Origin: Cyanophora paradoxa
Taxonomy: Eukaryota; Glaucocystophyceae; Cyanophorales; Cyanophoraceae
Direction of reading: 5' to 3'
Length of the DNA: 64,000 bases
Assembly: GCA_004431415.1 (NCBI GenBank)
Contig: QPMI01000282.1
Location: 1-64,000 of the forward strand
The translations under genes were made by a program, and so were the position numbers. The notes below the pieces were generated by a model that saw nothing but the letters and a program-made list of their open reading frames with translations, was not told where the DNA came from and ran no database searches. Numbering within the stretch: position 1 is the first letter of the stretch; the number at the start of each line of letters is the position of its first letter. Positions 1 to 12,468 of the stretch are shown here, in pieces.

Positions 1-3000
1 GCCCGTCCGCAGCTGCACAGCGTGCACTGCTGCTGCAGAACTAGATCTCCCCGCCCATGACGTCGACCCCACCAGCGCCGGCCTTTTGATCGGCACAACG
101 TTAACGCTGCCGTAGCCTCCCACTGCAGCAGCGTAGAGGAGTCGCGGTCTCTCGTGGGCGCACGAGCCTCGAGCTGAAACGCCCCGCGCGGGTTGGCCCA
201 GGCAAGTGGCGCCGGCGAGGCCGATCAGGCGGCGGCGCTGCCGCGCTCGCATCCCAGACGGCCGTGCGCTCTGCACGCCCTTCGCGCTACACGCGCAGCG
301 CGCTCACAGGCTGGCCTCCCAGATCCGCGTGCGGTTGCCCCTCCGGGCGTTTCATCGGCTTGAGGCCGAGCGGCCGTTTCTAGTCTTTCAAAGTTTGGCT
401 CCAGTGGCTGCCATGGCGGGTGATCGCTCAGCGCGTGCGGCGCGGACCCGCCGCGCACCTTGGTAGCGGCTTTACTAGCGAGCCGGCGCCGATACCGTGT
501 CGATCGGGCGCCAGCGCGGCCCGCCATGTCGCAGGCCGGGCGCGTCTTCCGGCAGCTCCGACCGGCTCATCCAGCCGCCGGCGACCCGTGGCCGGAGTCG
601 CCGGCCGCTTCCCCGCCGCCTCGCAGCGCGGCGGCCGAGCCAGCCCCGACGACCCTCTCGCCGCCCCCCGCGGTCCCCTCCCGCCGCCCTCCTCGCGACC
701 TGCCCCTTCGCCATCGCCCACGCCGGTGCGCCCGCCCGCCTCGCCCAAAGCCTCCCCGCCCCGTCCGACGCGCCGCCTCCAGTTTCCCCGCGAGACCGGC
801 CGGCCCGACTTCGTACCCCGCTCCCGTCCTCCGAATATGATTTCATCCTGTACTCCTACAAGTGCGTCCGGGATCGCGTACCCCCCCCCCCCCCCCCGCG
901 CAAGCTTCCCGAGCCCGCCCCGCCTCTCAGGAGGTACCGCCTCGCCCTAGCCGACGGGGCGCCCCCCGAAGCCGACTCCTGGATCGGCGTACCCCTCCGC
1001 CTCCTCCTCCTCTTCGCAGGTGCCGGGCGCCCCCCTCCCCCCTCCCCCGATCCCTCCGAGCCTCCGAACCTCCGCGTACCCCTAGACACCGGCCAACCCG
1101 TGCCGGACAACATGCTGCTGTACCCCCCGAAGGCCGGCCGCCTGGGGATCAAGGCGGACGCGCGGGTGCCGGTGCCGTCCTCCACGCCGGCCGCTACTCT
1201 GACGACCGCTTCGGATTCGGTACCCGTCGCCTCCGTCCTCCCCGACCCCTCTTCGGCCAGGCGCCTTACCTCCCCGCAGCCAACTCGTCCCACTCGTACA
1301 ACCGGCGCCCCACGCGTGCGCCCGCCCCCCCCACCCGCCCTCCACCCTCCCGCGCGTCGAGTCGCACCGCCGGGCGATCTCCCACCCACCCCCCCCCCCC
1401 CCCCCCCCACACACCCCCCCTTCCAGGCTGCTGATCGCGGACGCGGCGAGCGGTACCCCCCTCTGCTACGTTCGCATCTTCGTGGCGTCGTCGAGGAAGG
1501 GGGTGGCGTCGGCGCTGGAGCCGGCGCCGGGGCCCAAGCGGGCGCGCCGGGGCTCGCGGGCCAGCCCCTCTGCGTCGCCCTCGTCCGCGTCGCCGTCCAA
1601 CAGCGACGGCGAGGCCGACTCCGACTCCGAGGGGCCCGCCCCCGCCCGCGCCCCGGCGAAGCAGTGCGCGGCTTCGCGCCGCTCCCCTGTCTCCTCGCCT
1701 GACGCCCTACGCCCTCTCCCTTTCCATCCGAAGCGGCACGGCGGCGTGGGGGGAGGGCCCGGCGGGGGACGCGCTGGTAGACGCCTTCTCGCGCCTGAAC
1801 CCGTTCGTGGCCGGCGACCCCGCCGAGGAGCGCCCCGGCCCCGACCCGTTCGCCCCCCGCGCCCCGCCCGCCCCGCCCGCCCGCCCTCTCGCCTGGGCCC
1901 CCTCGCTGACGCCGGGGCAGCGAGCACAACGCCCTCTCGCCGGGCGGCGGCCTCGTGCCGGCTGCGCCTCCGGGCTCGGCCCCGCTGAGCCCCCCCGCGC
2001 CCGGCGACGTCAAGGCTGAGGCCGACTCCTGGATCGAGTGCGCGGCCCGCCCGCTGGCCCCAGCGAGTCGCCGTGCGGCGGCCGACGCCTCCGCCTTTGT
2101 CTCGCCGCAGGAGCATCGCGTCGGCCGTGGCCAAGCTAGCGGCGGTGCCCGCATGCGCCTGCCCGCCCCCGTCGCGCCCGCCGGCGAGCTGAACTCCTCT
2201 TTCGCCCCGCAGCCTCAGCTGGCTCCGGAGATCCCGCACCCGCGGGCGGCCGCCGCGGAGGGGGCCAAGCCGCCGGCCCGGCACGCGTCGCGCCAGCTGC
2301 AGGCCGTGCGCGCGCGCCCCGCGCCCCGCGCCGCCGCCCGCGCGCCTCCGTTCTGACGCGGGGGCCGCGGCAGCCCTATCGGCACGCGTCGGACGCCGCG
2401 AGGGAAGCGGCGCTCTCCCTCGTCGCCGCCGCGGGTTCGAATCCGATCCGATCCGCTTTCGGGTCCGATCCCGTTCGATCTGATCGATCCGCCCGCCCGC
2501 CAGACGCGGCGGTGCGGTCGACGGCGGCGGCGGCCGGCGTGCGGCACCCCGTCTCCTTCGAGCAGACCATCCCCCGCCGCGTCGCCGCCGCCTGCGAGGA
2601 CCTCGCCACCGTGCGTACCCCCCTCTCTCCCCCGCCCCCGTCGCCTTCCCGACCGGTACCCCCCTACCCCCCGGCAGGCGCTCACCACCCCTGACCTCTT
2701 CGACACTTCCCTCTTCCTCAGCCGCGAGGGTACCCCCCTTCCGTCCCGTCCCCCGTCCCCCTCCAAAGCCGCGCCCCCGCAGGGCGCTTCCGGGCGCGCA
2801 GACTGCTCGAGGACCTGCGGCTCTGCGGCTCGTCCCGCCTCGTGCGTGCCCCGCCCCGACGCTCGGGCCGGTTGGCCGGCGCTCGGCCCCTCCTTGGCTG
2901 AGCCCGGGCCCGGCCCGGCCCGGCGCGCGCACAGCTGGATGGGGTGACGGCGGCGTGGATGAAATGGCTCACCGCCCCGCCCCCCGACGCCATCCAGTGG

Positions 3001-5866
3001 GGAATGTAAGCCCTGCAAACAAGAGCATTTAAGCCTTTTTAGGAGCTTTTCCTCTCCCCTCCTCTTTTAGGAGCCTTTTTGGGGAATGTGCGCCCGGCGA
3101 CCATCTGCGCCTCTCGCACCTCTCTCCTCACGCCCCCCCCCCCCCCCCCTCCCCCCGCCCCCGCCCCCGCCGCAGGGACGACGCGCAGCTGATGGCCGAG
3201 GCGCGCCCCGCCGCCCTACCCCTCCACCCCGCCTGCCGCTGAGCTGATCGCGTACCCCCCGCGCGCCCCGCAGCACTGCTGGAACGCGCTGAACGTCCTC
3301 TGCGGCCACGTTCGCCCCTCCCCCTCCTCCCTCCCCCCCCCCCCTTCTCCCGTCCCATCCTCCCAGGCACTGAGCACCCCCCTCCCCCCCCCCTCCCCCT
3401 CCCCATCCCAGGTGTTCCACGTGACGCTGGACCTGCTCCCTGTGGACCAGTCGTTCATCCTGGCCCTCCTCCACCACGCCGACACCATCACAGCCCCCTT
3501 CTGGGTGCGGAGCGGAGCGGAGCGGAGTAGAATGAGGAGGGAGGGATGTAGTCCAAAGAAGGCCGAGCTTTCCCCTCCGGTCTGACCCGGGGCCGGCAGG
3601 CGGCATCGCCGCTGCTGCACGCGCGGGCGAAGCAAAAGCTGGGGTACGCCCTCGCCGCCGTCGGGGACAACGAGGGCGCCCTGGACGCCTACTTCGAGGC
3701 CCGTACCCCCCCCCCTCCACCCGCCGGCCCCCTCTCTGTCCGAGCGTGAGGCTGGGGTGCGGGGCAGGCGTGGAGCCTGCTGATCCGGTCGGGGAACACG
3801 CCGTCGCGGACGGAAGCGGAGCTGCTGGTCGAGCTGGCGCACCACGCGCTCACGATGCCCGCCAAGTGGGACCTCGCCTCCCACCTCGCCTCCAAGGCCC
3901 GCCCCGCCCCTCCCCGCCTCTCCCCCCCCTCCCTCCCAGTCTCAGCCGGGGGCGCAGCTGTACTGGTTCCGGACGGCGGGGACGGGGGCCGGGGCGGAGC
4001 AGGAGCAGCACGACCTCCACGTCGAAGCCGTCGTCATGCGCACCCTCGGCGAGCCCGTACCCCCTCCCCATTTCTCCCCCCAGCTCTTCTTAGTCGCGCG
4101 CTCGCTGACGGCCTGTGCAGGGCAGGAGGCGTTCATGCGGAAGCGGATGAAGGACGCGAAGCGGTTCTACCTCCGCTCCGCGGAGATCCTCGAGGGCCTC
4201 GCCCCCTGCTACCGGTCCGCCCCGGCGCCCCACTCTCCGGCCGCCGCCACAGCACAGGCCCGACTCGACGCCGACCGCCGCTTCTCCCCCCCCTCTCTCC
4301 GGCAGGGTTCTCGCGGAGCGGGTCTACCAGCTGCTGCACCACATCGCATTCCGCTCTGCGGACTTCCGCTCCGTCCTCCGCGTGCGCCCCGCCCCGCCAC
4401 AGCCCTCTGCCGCGGTCCGACCCTGCGCGGACGCGCGCCCCCGACAGTACTCGCGGGGCTTTAGCGAAATCCAGCTGGAGCTGCACTGCCTATCCTACCA
4501 CGAGCTCGACGTCGGCGTAAACTTCGTCAAATACGTCGTGCGCATCTCTAGACCAGCTAGACTCTGGCCGTAGATTCGGCGCGGCCCGTCTTTCCCCCCT
4601 CCCCTACCCCCCTCCCCCACCCCCCTCCCTTCCCCCCTCCTCCCCTCCCTTCCCCCCTCCTCCCCTCCCCTCCTGCAGAAGGCAGCCTTTCCTCCGCTGC
4701 GTTCCCCCCCACACCCCACATCCCCCATTCTTGCCGCCCGCCCACCCTCCTGGGCGCGCGCAGAAACCGGTCGAAGTGGTAAAAAGCAAGCCGGCGGCGG
4801 CGCTGGAGGGCGGCGGCGGCCACGGCGGCGGCCAGGGGCCCCTCCTGCCGGCCAACCACGACGCCATGTGAGCCGCCCCGGCCGTCTCCTCAGCACAGTC
4901 CGCCGCTCGCCGGGATCGGACTCCGTTCAAGCATGGGCCATGAGCCTAAGCCTCCCCCCCACTTCGTTCGCAGAGAGAAGGCGACGAAGACGATGCGCTG
5001 GTACCTCCGCTTCACGGTACCCCCGACCGCTTCCCGTACCCCCCTCTTTCCTTTCCCGTCGTGAGCGGGAGGGGTACGCAGGACTTCGTGTACCGAAACA
5101 GCCCCTTCCGACCCTGCCTCGCCGGCCACATCTGCTACCACGTACCCCCATCCTTCCCCCCCCTCGTTACACTCTCTGATCGCGTACCCCTCCAGCTCGG
5201 GAGCACGTACATGATGTGCGGGGAGTGGGCCAAGGCGCTCCGCTTCTTCGAGCGCGCCCAGGCCGGCGCCTACCTCCGCTTCCCCGTGCGACCCCGCTTC
5301 GCCACCCCTTGGGATCTGTTCTCTTACGCTTGGGGGTGGGGGTACAGGCGTACTTCCCGCCGCACAACGCGCGGGCGCGGGCGACGGTCGAGGCGATTGC
5401 GGTCTGCCGGGGGCACCTGAGCCCGCTCTCGCTAAGCCCCCCGGACGCCGCGTCGCCGGGGTCCCAGCTGGAGGACATCGACGGGGAGGAGGGCTCCGGC
5501 TTCCCCCGCGCCGGCGCCAAGCGCCCCAGCTCCGCCCTCTCGCCCCCCCTCCTCTACGGCCTCCCGACGGCCCCATCCTCTCTGTCCCCCACGGGGCTCT
5601 CCCCCCCCGGGCCCTCCGGATCTACCCCCTGCGGCCCCGGGGCCGGCGCCCACCGGCCTCCGGCGGCGTCCATGCCGGCGCCCCCGCCGCGGCCCCCGTC
5701 GGCCCCGCGGCAAGTACACGTCGTGCCGCTGCACGGGTCAGGCGCGCCCTACGTGCGGGCGTCCTCCCGCGCGTCCGCGGTGGCAGAGGCACCCCCGCAG
5801 ATCCTTCAGCCGCCCGCAGCTGCTGACGTCGACATCGACGCCGAATTTTGGGAAGAGGCCCCGTAG
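1..5866 (+). repeat. Left arm (A) of large inverted duplication
   Basis: The whole segment from the window edge to the stop codon of the large gene is repeated, reverse-complemented, at 12469-18711. Homology is visible by eye from the first bases (the 5' flank with CAGCTGCACAG and the GTCTCTCGTGGGCGCACGAG block) through every exon and most introns. It stops abruptly just after the stop codon, so the spacer is unique. The arm probably continues left of the window, since homology is still strong at position 1. Differences are substitutions, intron-length changes and small indels. Identity was not computed. Confidence 0.93.
526..5866 (+). CDS. Large multi-exon helical-repeat (TPR-like) protein, copy A
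   Basis: I do not recognise the family. A start at 526 gives MSQAGRVFRQLRPAHP, followed by a Pro/Ser/Ala-rich stretch. Later exons read EYDFILYSYKCVRDR (about 832-876), NMLLYPPKAGRLGIKADAR (about 1105) and, after 2370, HASDAAREAALSLVAAA and HPVSFEQTIPRRVAAACEDLA. From 3280 onward the coding is clean and helical: LNVLCGH, ALAAVGDNEGALDAYFEA, LGSTYMMCGEWAKALRFFERA. These have the length and A/G/A spacing of TPR helices. The stop at 2354 in one frame is skipped if the intron GTGCGC...CAG joins RQLQA to PYRHASDAA, so I treat the arm as one gene. The C-terminus is acidic and ends in DAEFWEEAP. Most introns begin GTACCCC. Exon borders are approximate. It could instead be two adjacent genes with a break near 2.36 kb. 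Confidence 0.6.
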
Positions 5867-6527
5867 GCCTATGTAAAATTCAGTCCCTTCGGCTTTCTTT
5901 TTTCCTTGTAGTTTCGATGTAGGCATTTCAACCTTTTATAGAAGCCCGTCGGACTCAGAGACGTCGACATGTTTCCATACTTCCCGTTACTTTTTTGCTG
6001 TAACTATGTGCGAACAGTGATTTCGAATTCTTAGTTATGCAGATAGGAACCGTTCAGAACTCTTGAACCTCTGCCGCAGTCTGTTCGCAGTTATTTGGCC
6101 TCCCACGAACCGTCTAGACGTCGATACTGTCGACGTTCGACATCGACGATTGCCCCAGTTATATGGTGTATACGTGTACGTGTGCGCAGTTGCTGTACAT
6201 GTATCCGCGAAGATCGGCAGTTAAAACGCATCGCGTGCCTTTGCATACCGTAGTACATAACGGTTACAAGTGCTTTAAATCTAGTAGTATAAATAATGCG
6301 GGCTATATATATTTGAAGACCTTCAGACAGTATAGGCGGCAAGGAGTCTTGCCGGTTGCACATTGGCACAAACGATATTGAGCTATATATATAAATCTTG
6401 AATTCGAATTCGAATTCGATCTGCAAAACTAAGCTGATCATGAAGAGTCCGACGGTCAGACGCGCAACTAGAAATGCACATAGCCGGACTCCGGGAGCTG
6501 GCATTGGCGTTGCGACGCTGCTCTTAT
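5867..6527. other. Intergenic, AT-richer spacer start
   Basis: Composition drops sharply after the arm ends. I see no open coding. The stretch holds a (GAATTC)-type run near 6400-6418 and short AT tracts. It would contain the 3' ends of the arm A gene and of the minus-strand membrane gene, which converge here. Confidence 0.6.
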
Positions 6528-9500
6528 CTAGACACGCAACTGCGCATGCGCATGCGCGGGAGTACTGTAGCTAGTTGCGGCCGCCGCCGGCGTCGATGGG
6601 TTTCCAGTCATGTCGATGTAGACTTGCTGCGCGTTCACGGGCTTGTATGTCGGCTCGAGATTGCTCGCGTTCGAGTTTGCAGCTGTCCACGGGGAGCGAA
6701 GATCCGTGAACGTCGCCTTGCCATCGGTGTCGAACTCGCCCTTGGCGACCGGGTAGGCACCTGCAGCTGCTGCCTGGTCCGGACTGCGCTTGCGCAGATA
6801 CCAGTAGGCCGCAGACCCCAGCAAAGCAAGGAGCACGACTCCGCCAATGGCGCCGCCGACCGCCGCCGCGATAGGGAACGGTTTGGAGTCTGAGCTAGAA
6901 GTATACGTTGTTACAGGCCCGGATGATCCAGCTGCAGAAAGCGGTGTAGGGGCGGGGCCTGCGGCATCGGATTCGCACGTTAACGCTTTGCAAATTGATT
7001 ATCGAAGTGGATGGACCGATCGCGATCGCGATTGATATCAATTTTACATATAAAACAAATACCTGCGTAGATGAGCTCATCTTGAGTGATGCTGAGAACT
7101 CGCCACGGGAGTCCCGCGACACGCTCGAGCAGCCCCTTTGCATACAGATCGAGAAGGAGTTGCGCGGCGGAGATGGAGGTCGTCCCTGAGAAGGCAGCGC
7201 GGCGAATTCGAAGTCAGGTCGAATTATTGCAGCCACGTGCCGTAGGCCATGGCCAGGAGCGGGTACGCACTGGAGCCTCCAGGGGGGTCTCTTATCGAGA
7301 ATTGAGCCTTGACGCTTCCAGAAGCCGTTTTCAATATAGCGACAGAAAGCTTGCCGGAATAGCTCCCGTCGTATATGTCTGGTCTGTTGACGGCGAAGTC
7401 CAGTCCAGCGCGGAGCACTTCGGACTCTTTCGAAGTCCAATCCGCGAAGTTCGTGTCAAGCACGATAGTCATGATGACACCGTTTACGGCGCGCCCGTCT
7501 GCTGTCGGTAGGTCGTGCGGCGGACTGCGATCGATCGTAGCTCTAAAAAACCAATCTTCGCCCTTGCTCCAGCCGGAGTCCGTCGACCCATCTCGCACTT
7601 TGATCGTTACATCTATTTCCACAGAGGTCCTTTTTCCGCAGGTAGTCCCTGAGTTGTAGGCGGAAGGGATCGTCCACTCGAAGACGGAGAGCTTCTCGTT
7701 GTATTTGAAGTCCGAGCCGCTGTTGCAACCGTAGTACCGGCTGTCTGAAGAGTCCGGAACCCAGGCTGTCGACCACTCGTACTTCGAAATGGCTGACTGA
7801 TCGCGACCGCTGTAGCCTGCATCTGCCACGAAGTAGACAGTCTGGCCGACCTTGACTGAGCTTGGACCGACTCTCTGAAAAGCTTTGATCGCAAGGTCTC
7901 CGATTGCCGAACAGGTTGATGGCTTTCCTGAACTGGAGCTGTCGGTGCAGATCTCTTCGCACGTCATCTGAGGGCACTCCAGTGGCAAGCATGGCTTCCA
8001 GATTCGGCGCAAGTTGCAAACACAGTACCCTGGAAGATTCGCGTTAGCGGGGCTGGCCATGGCATATATATATCCGTATGCGTATATGCGCGCGGGCTAC
8101 TGGCACGCTTAAGATCGAGAGCAAATTGAGTTCACCTGAAACGCCCTGCCGAATCAACGCGTTCTTGTCCTTGATCTTGAGATAGTCGTTGTAACCAGAC
8201 CCAGAATTTGCGATACTGTTCAGTTCATTTGACGTGTATGCATTCTCGGGCCGGCAGTCGTCGGCCTGGTGCCAGCAGCCGTACACGCCTTTGCCTTCTT
8301 TGCATCCCCCGTACCCGCCTTTGGGCGTCGGGGGAAGCGGGGAAGGGGTCGGCGTAGGCAGCGGCGTGGGGCTCGGGCTGGGGCTCGGGGATGGAGTCGC
8401 GCTTGGCGAAGGGGTCGGAGAGGGCGTCATCGACGGCGTCGGCGTGGGAGGGGCGATCGCGACAGCTGCGATCGCGATCGCGAGACCCAGTCGTATGCAT
8501 TAGATAACTATATAATCATAATATATATAGATAGACAATGTTCAGTTTAACGCACAAATCTTTGACAGCGCTTTGGTGACTCCCGATGCGGACCTGCCCC
8601 CGTACAGAACCGCACTGCACTCGGTCGATGGACCCCTGCTGAAAACGGCCGAGTGGCGCGCTGGAAGCTGCTGTGGGGCTTTCCAGAGTGTTCCGTCATC
8701 TAATGAAATTGGATATTGCGTCAATGGAAAAATGACGTCGACAGAGATTTAGAGAGATCGAGACTGGCAGCAGATGTTGACGGTAAATTAAATATTCGAC
8801 GCACTGGTATCGATCGCGTAGAGATATGTAGAGGATGTGAAAGTGTCCGAGGCTAACGTAGCCGCCAGACCACCGGCCGCGAAGACGAAGCCATCGCATG
8901 CCCAGAAGGCAGCGGCGGAACGAATGAAAGGGTAGCTATAGGATGACCCCGCCGGTGGCAGATGCTGTGCAATTGTCAAGGGTGAGAAAATGCATATGAA
9001 GGTTTATCGATATCGACCTTAGGGTTTCGTGCGCACACACCATTATATTTAGACGTCGACAGAGTCATTGATTAGCTTAAGTTCTCAATAGTAATTAATT
9101 ATAGGGCAGCTGGATTTGCGTGGCTCCGAGTTTCGTGAATATAAAGAATGGATTTATATCTACCTGAAGCCAGGTGGCATCGCTGCCAGCGAGGTCGTAA
9201 GAGAAGAGTCCATTCAGGAAATTGCCATTCGAATCTCTACCCTGCGATATGGAAGTTATATTGATGAGGGTTTTGAATTTTATTCTATGCATATATGTAT
9301 GGCAGTTATTTGAATTGTGTGCATTACAGATTGAATGGGACTCACTCCAAAGACAAAGAGGCGGGATTGCAGGAGAGCCACGTAGGGGCTGTACAGCTTC
9401 GACATCGGATTTCCCGCCAAAGAATCCGCAATCTTGTCACTCCAACTTTTCGATGACACATCAAAATAGCTGCGCGTGCCAGATGGCCGTGAGCCGAATA

Positions 9501-10929
9501 CAGAAACAAGCGTTAACGTTATTATAAGGCAAGGCTCGGCTCATTGAAATTCTAGGTTACAAATGATTATATATCTTCGTAAACGAACGATAAGGAGTTC
9601 CCAGTCGTTGAAGTGCGGATTCCCGGGACGACCCAGATCTGAGAACGCACGTGAACGTCAGAGCCCGATCATGATCATGATCGTTATATTTCAATTGACA
9701 TGATATAAAGCACGGGAGAAATAAATTCCTGCAAACCCGGTTGTTGTAGAATACTGTGGATGACGCATGCAGAGGTAGCTGTTTTCCTGATGGGAATTTA
9801 AATGGCCACGGCTCCACCCTCTCCATGTTGAGATCAGTACCCGCTATCCCAGAATCCGCTGGACTCACAATTAGAAGAGTATCGCGCCAGGATCAATATG
9901 TGGACATGCTTACAGATTAAGTATATTGCATTGTTTTCGCCTCCGATATAGTACGCAACCGTCCCAGAGGCCGCTCCGGTGCTGACGACCGTCGATCCGT
10001 CCTTGTAAAAATCGAGAAGGTCGATGAATCCAGACTGAAACGTGAACTCAGCGTCGGCGCCGCTCGATTGATTTTCGAGGTGGAAGTTGCCGTTGCCGAG
10101 AATGGAATACGGCATAAACCATACCGATGTGCCAGCTGCGCCATCGAATCCCGATCCGTATGGACGCGGCACCTTACGTCAGTGCACAATCATGCGGAGC
10201 CATGGCCAGCAGCGGCTTTGATATCGATATCGATTAATTCTTGAGCAAATATTATAATTATGCATTCGAATCAATTAAATGTGTTGCATTACGTGTTGTA
10301 AAATCCGAAGCTTAAGCATGTTATATTGAAGGTAAACTTTCGGGCGCCGAGCCGGCGTAAACATGAACGTACCGATGTGAAAGCGCTTCGTTGCGTCGTT
10401 GTATGCGCCAGCTAGCCTCATGTTGAGCAGTCCAGTTTCCGGGATGCTCCCTTGGAGAACGCCCACTAAATACGCGCCATCTTCCGTAACACCATCATAC
10501 ACGATATCATAAGCGGTTGCATTGAGCCGGGCGAGCGCAGTCGCGTTCACTCCAGCTGCGCACGCGGGTACGCTGTCGTCAGCTGCATGCATACATATCA
10601 TAGTATATATATATGCGCGCGCATGCATATGCGCATACCCCGACCGTCGGACGAACGTTAACGCTCGCCCGATCGCGATCGCGCGATCGTAGGCCCGCGG
10701 CCGCATGCGCAGCCGCCCGCATCCACGCGTATGTACACGAGAGCTTGCAATTGTGGCTTATAGCCCGCGCCCGGAACGCGATCGCAAGCGCTATAGGTCT
10801 CTAGCAGCTGCAGGCGCTAGCTCACGCGTACGTACCGGACGAGCAAGGTGCGAGTAAGGCCGAAAGGATCGCAAGCACGGCGACCGTCGCTGCGGATGAG
10901 CAGCTACAGAAAGCAGGGGCTCTCGCCAT
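6528..10929 (-). CDS. Secreted/type I membrane protein: Kelch-like blades plus REJ/PKD-like domain
   Basis: The start at 10929 gives a clear signal peptide ([12 protein letters not shown] then [17 protein letters not shown]) ended by a GTACGTACG donor near 10835. Following exons, read on the minus strand, are about 10580-10345, 10172-9915, 9865-9735, 9640-9570, 9530-9340, 9290-9165, 8970-8790 and 8720-8545. Several have Kelch/galactose-oxidase style patterns ([51 protein letters not shown]). Next come a Pro/Ser/Thr stalk (about 8330-8450) and a Cys-rich stretch (about 7890-8050). A beta domain resembling REJ or PKD repeats spans about 7226-7890 ([31 protein letters not shown]). A membrane helix ([15 protein letters not shown], about 6800-6850) with a stop-transfer RKR leads to a short tail ending at 6528. 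Role is likely cell-surface recognition. Its introns are AT-rich, unlike those in the flanking arms. Confidence 0.68.
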
Positions 10930-12468
10930 TCGCTTCAGCTAGTCTACAAGACAGGGCCTCAGCTGTGCGCAAGTTGGAAGCAGCACCGCGGCCGCCTTGC
11001 ACGTGTACAGCCGCAGCTGGCGCCGTGCGGTGATGTGAGATGCGCGCAAGCTTAAGAGTGCTGTATACGTAGCTAGTGGCGCCGGCCTTCGAATTCAAAG
11101 TGCTGAAGGGCTATAGCGCTACTACTAGGCTAGCGATAGCTAGCTATAGCTATAGCTAGCCGGCTGCGAACGGTTCTGCTGCCAGACTCGCGATGCATAT
11201 GGGGGCTCGGAAGCTGAGTTGCGCGCGTACGGACTCGCGATCGCCAGCCGCAGGACTAGCGCCCCGTCCGACAGTCCAGGCTAAGCCCGGCCCGCTGCCG
11301 TGCCAGCTGCAGGCCCGGCCCGGCATGCGCATGAACGACACGAACGAGGCTTCGTGTTGAGGCCCGAGCTAGAGGTTTCGGCCAGGATGAATCGAAATTA
11401 AAGCGAATCGTTTTTTCCCTTTTTCAAGTTCGCGCTCTTTTTTTTCGACTCGCGATCGAAGAATTCGAAGCCTAGAGGCTAGAACTAGAAGCCTAGAACT
11501 AGGCGGCTACGCCGGCCGGGCACTATATAGCTGCAGCTAGGATGCCGCAGGCCCGCAGCGCACTCGGCCCGAACCGCCCGGCTAGCGCTAGCCTGGCTAG
11601 GCTAGGCTAGGCTAGCAAAAAAGAATGAATGCGGATATCGACTACCCTCCGATTCATTCCGCCCGAAATGAGCTTCGGCATTGAATCGGCAATTGCAAAC
11701 GCATGGCACATATGCATGAGGCCCGGGCTTGAGGCTTCGACATGCACATGAAGTTGTCGCTATGAACTCGAAAAGGCGCATGCTAGCCATAAATATATAT
11801 AGCGGACGACGTCTATAGCTACGGGTACCGGTATTACGGCGGTATATAGATAGCCAGCGTATATATATATCATAGTATGCGTATATACGTAGTGCAACGT
11901 TAACCCCGGGCACTGTACATATATATACGGGTACTGCGGGCCAATCTGCGGCTTATAATTAGGTTCTACGGTATATATATATCATAGTATAGCTACCTGG
12001 CCATGGCTGAGCCTTGTAGCCCCAGGCCGCTAGCGCTCCTAGGCCTCCAAGCTACAGCGCTAGGCTCCGCTAGCTAGCCCCGGGGCACGTTTCCACGCGT
12101 GCACGTGACAAGTTCCCCCCGGCGTTAAGGTTGCTCACAGCGTCAAGAATCATTTAATTATAATTAGCAATACAACTACGTCGACGTCTAGACGTATACG
12201 CATACAATTAACTGCATCGACGTCTGAACGGGCCCTACAGCTATCTGCTTACATAGCCATCCTTAATTATTACCTGCATACTTCGCAATCGATAAAGGAT
12301 AATGATGTAACTATGCATAACTGCATAACTCACTGTCCTATCCTAAACAATCCCTGTCTGCATCACTCAGTAACCTCGAGCTCTCAAGGAGAATAAAGTG
12401 TCCACATCGAAGCCCTTGAACTGCAAGACCAACAGAGCAAACGAAAGGACACGAACTGTGCCGGATGC
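10930..12468. other. Gene-free palindrome-rich spacer
   Basis: No supportable coding. The stretch is dense in short self-complementary words: TAGCTATAGCTAGC around 11140-11160, repeated CTAGG/GCTAGC around 11590-11615, and TATATATAT runs at 11800-11990. It includes the promoter side of the membrane-protein gene and the 3' flank of the copy B gene. Function unknown. Confidence 0.6.

Noticed and set aside
856-2154. Long minus-strand ORFs opposite the arm A gene (and plus-strand ones opposite copy B)
   Set aside because: They are Arg/Gly/Ala-rich antisense shadows produced by high GC. They show no conserved motifs and differ between the arms where the sense exons are conserved.
2440-2460. GGGTTCGAATCCG resembling a tRNA B-box
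   Set aside because: No cloverleaf or T-run around it; it lies in an intron of the duplicated gene and occurs in both arms.
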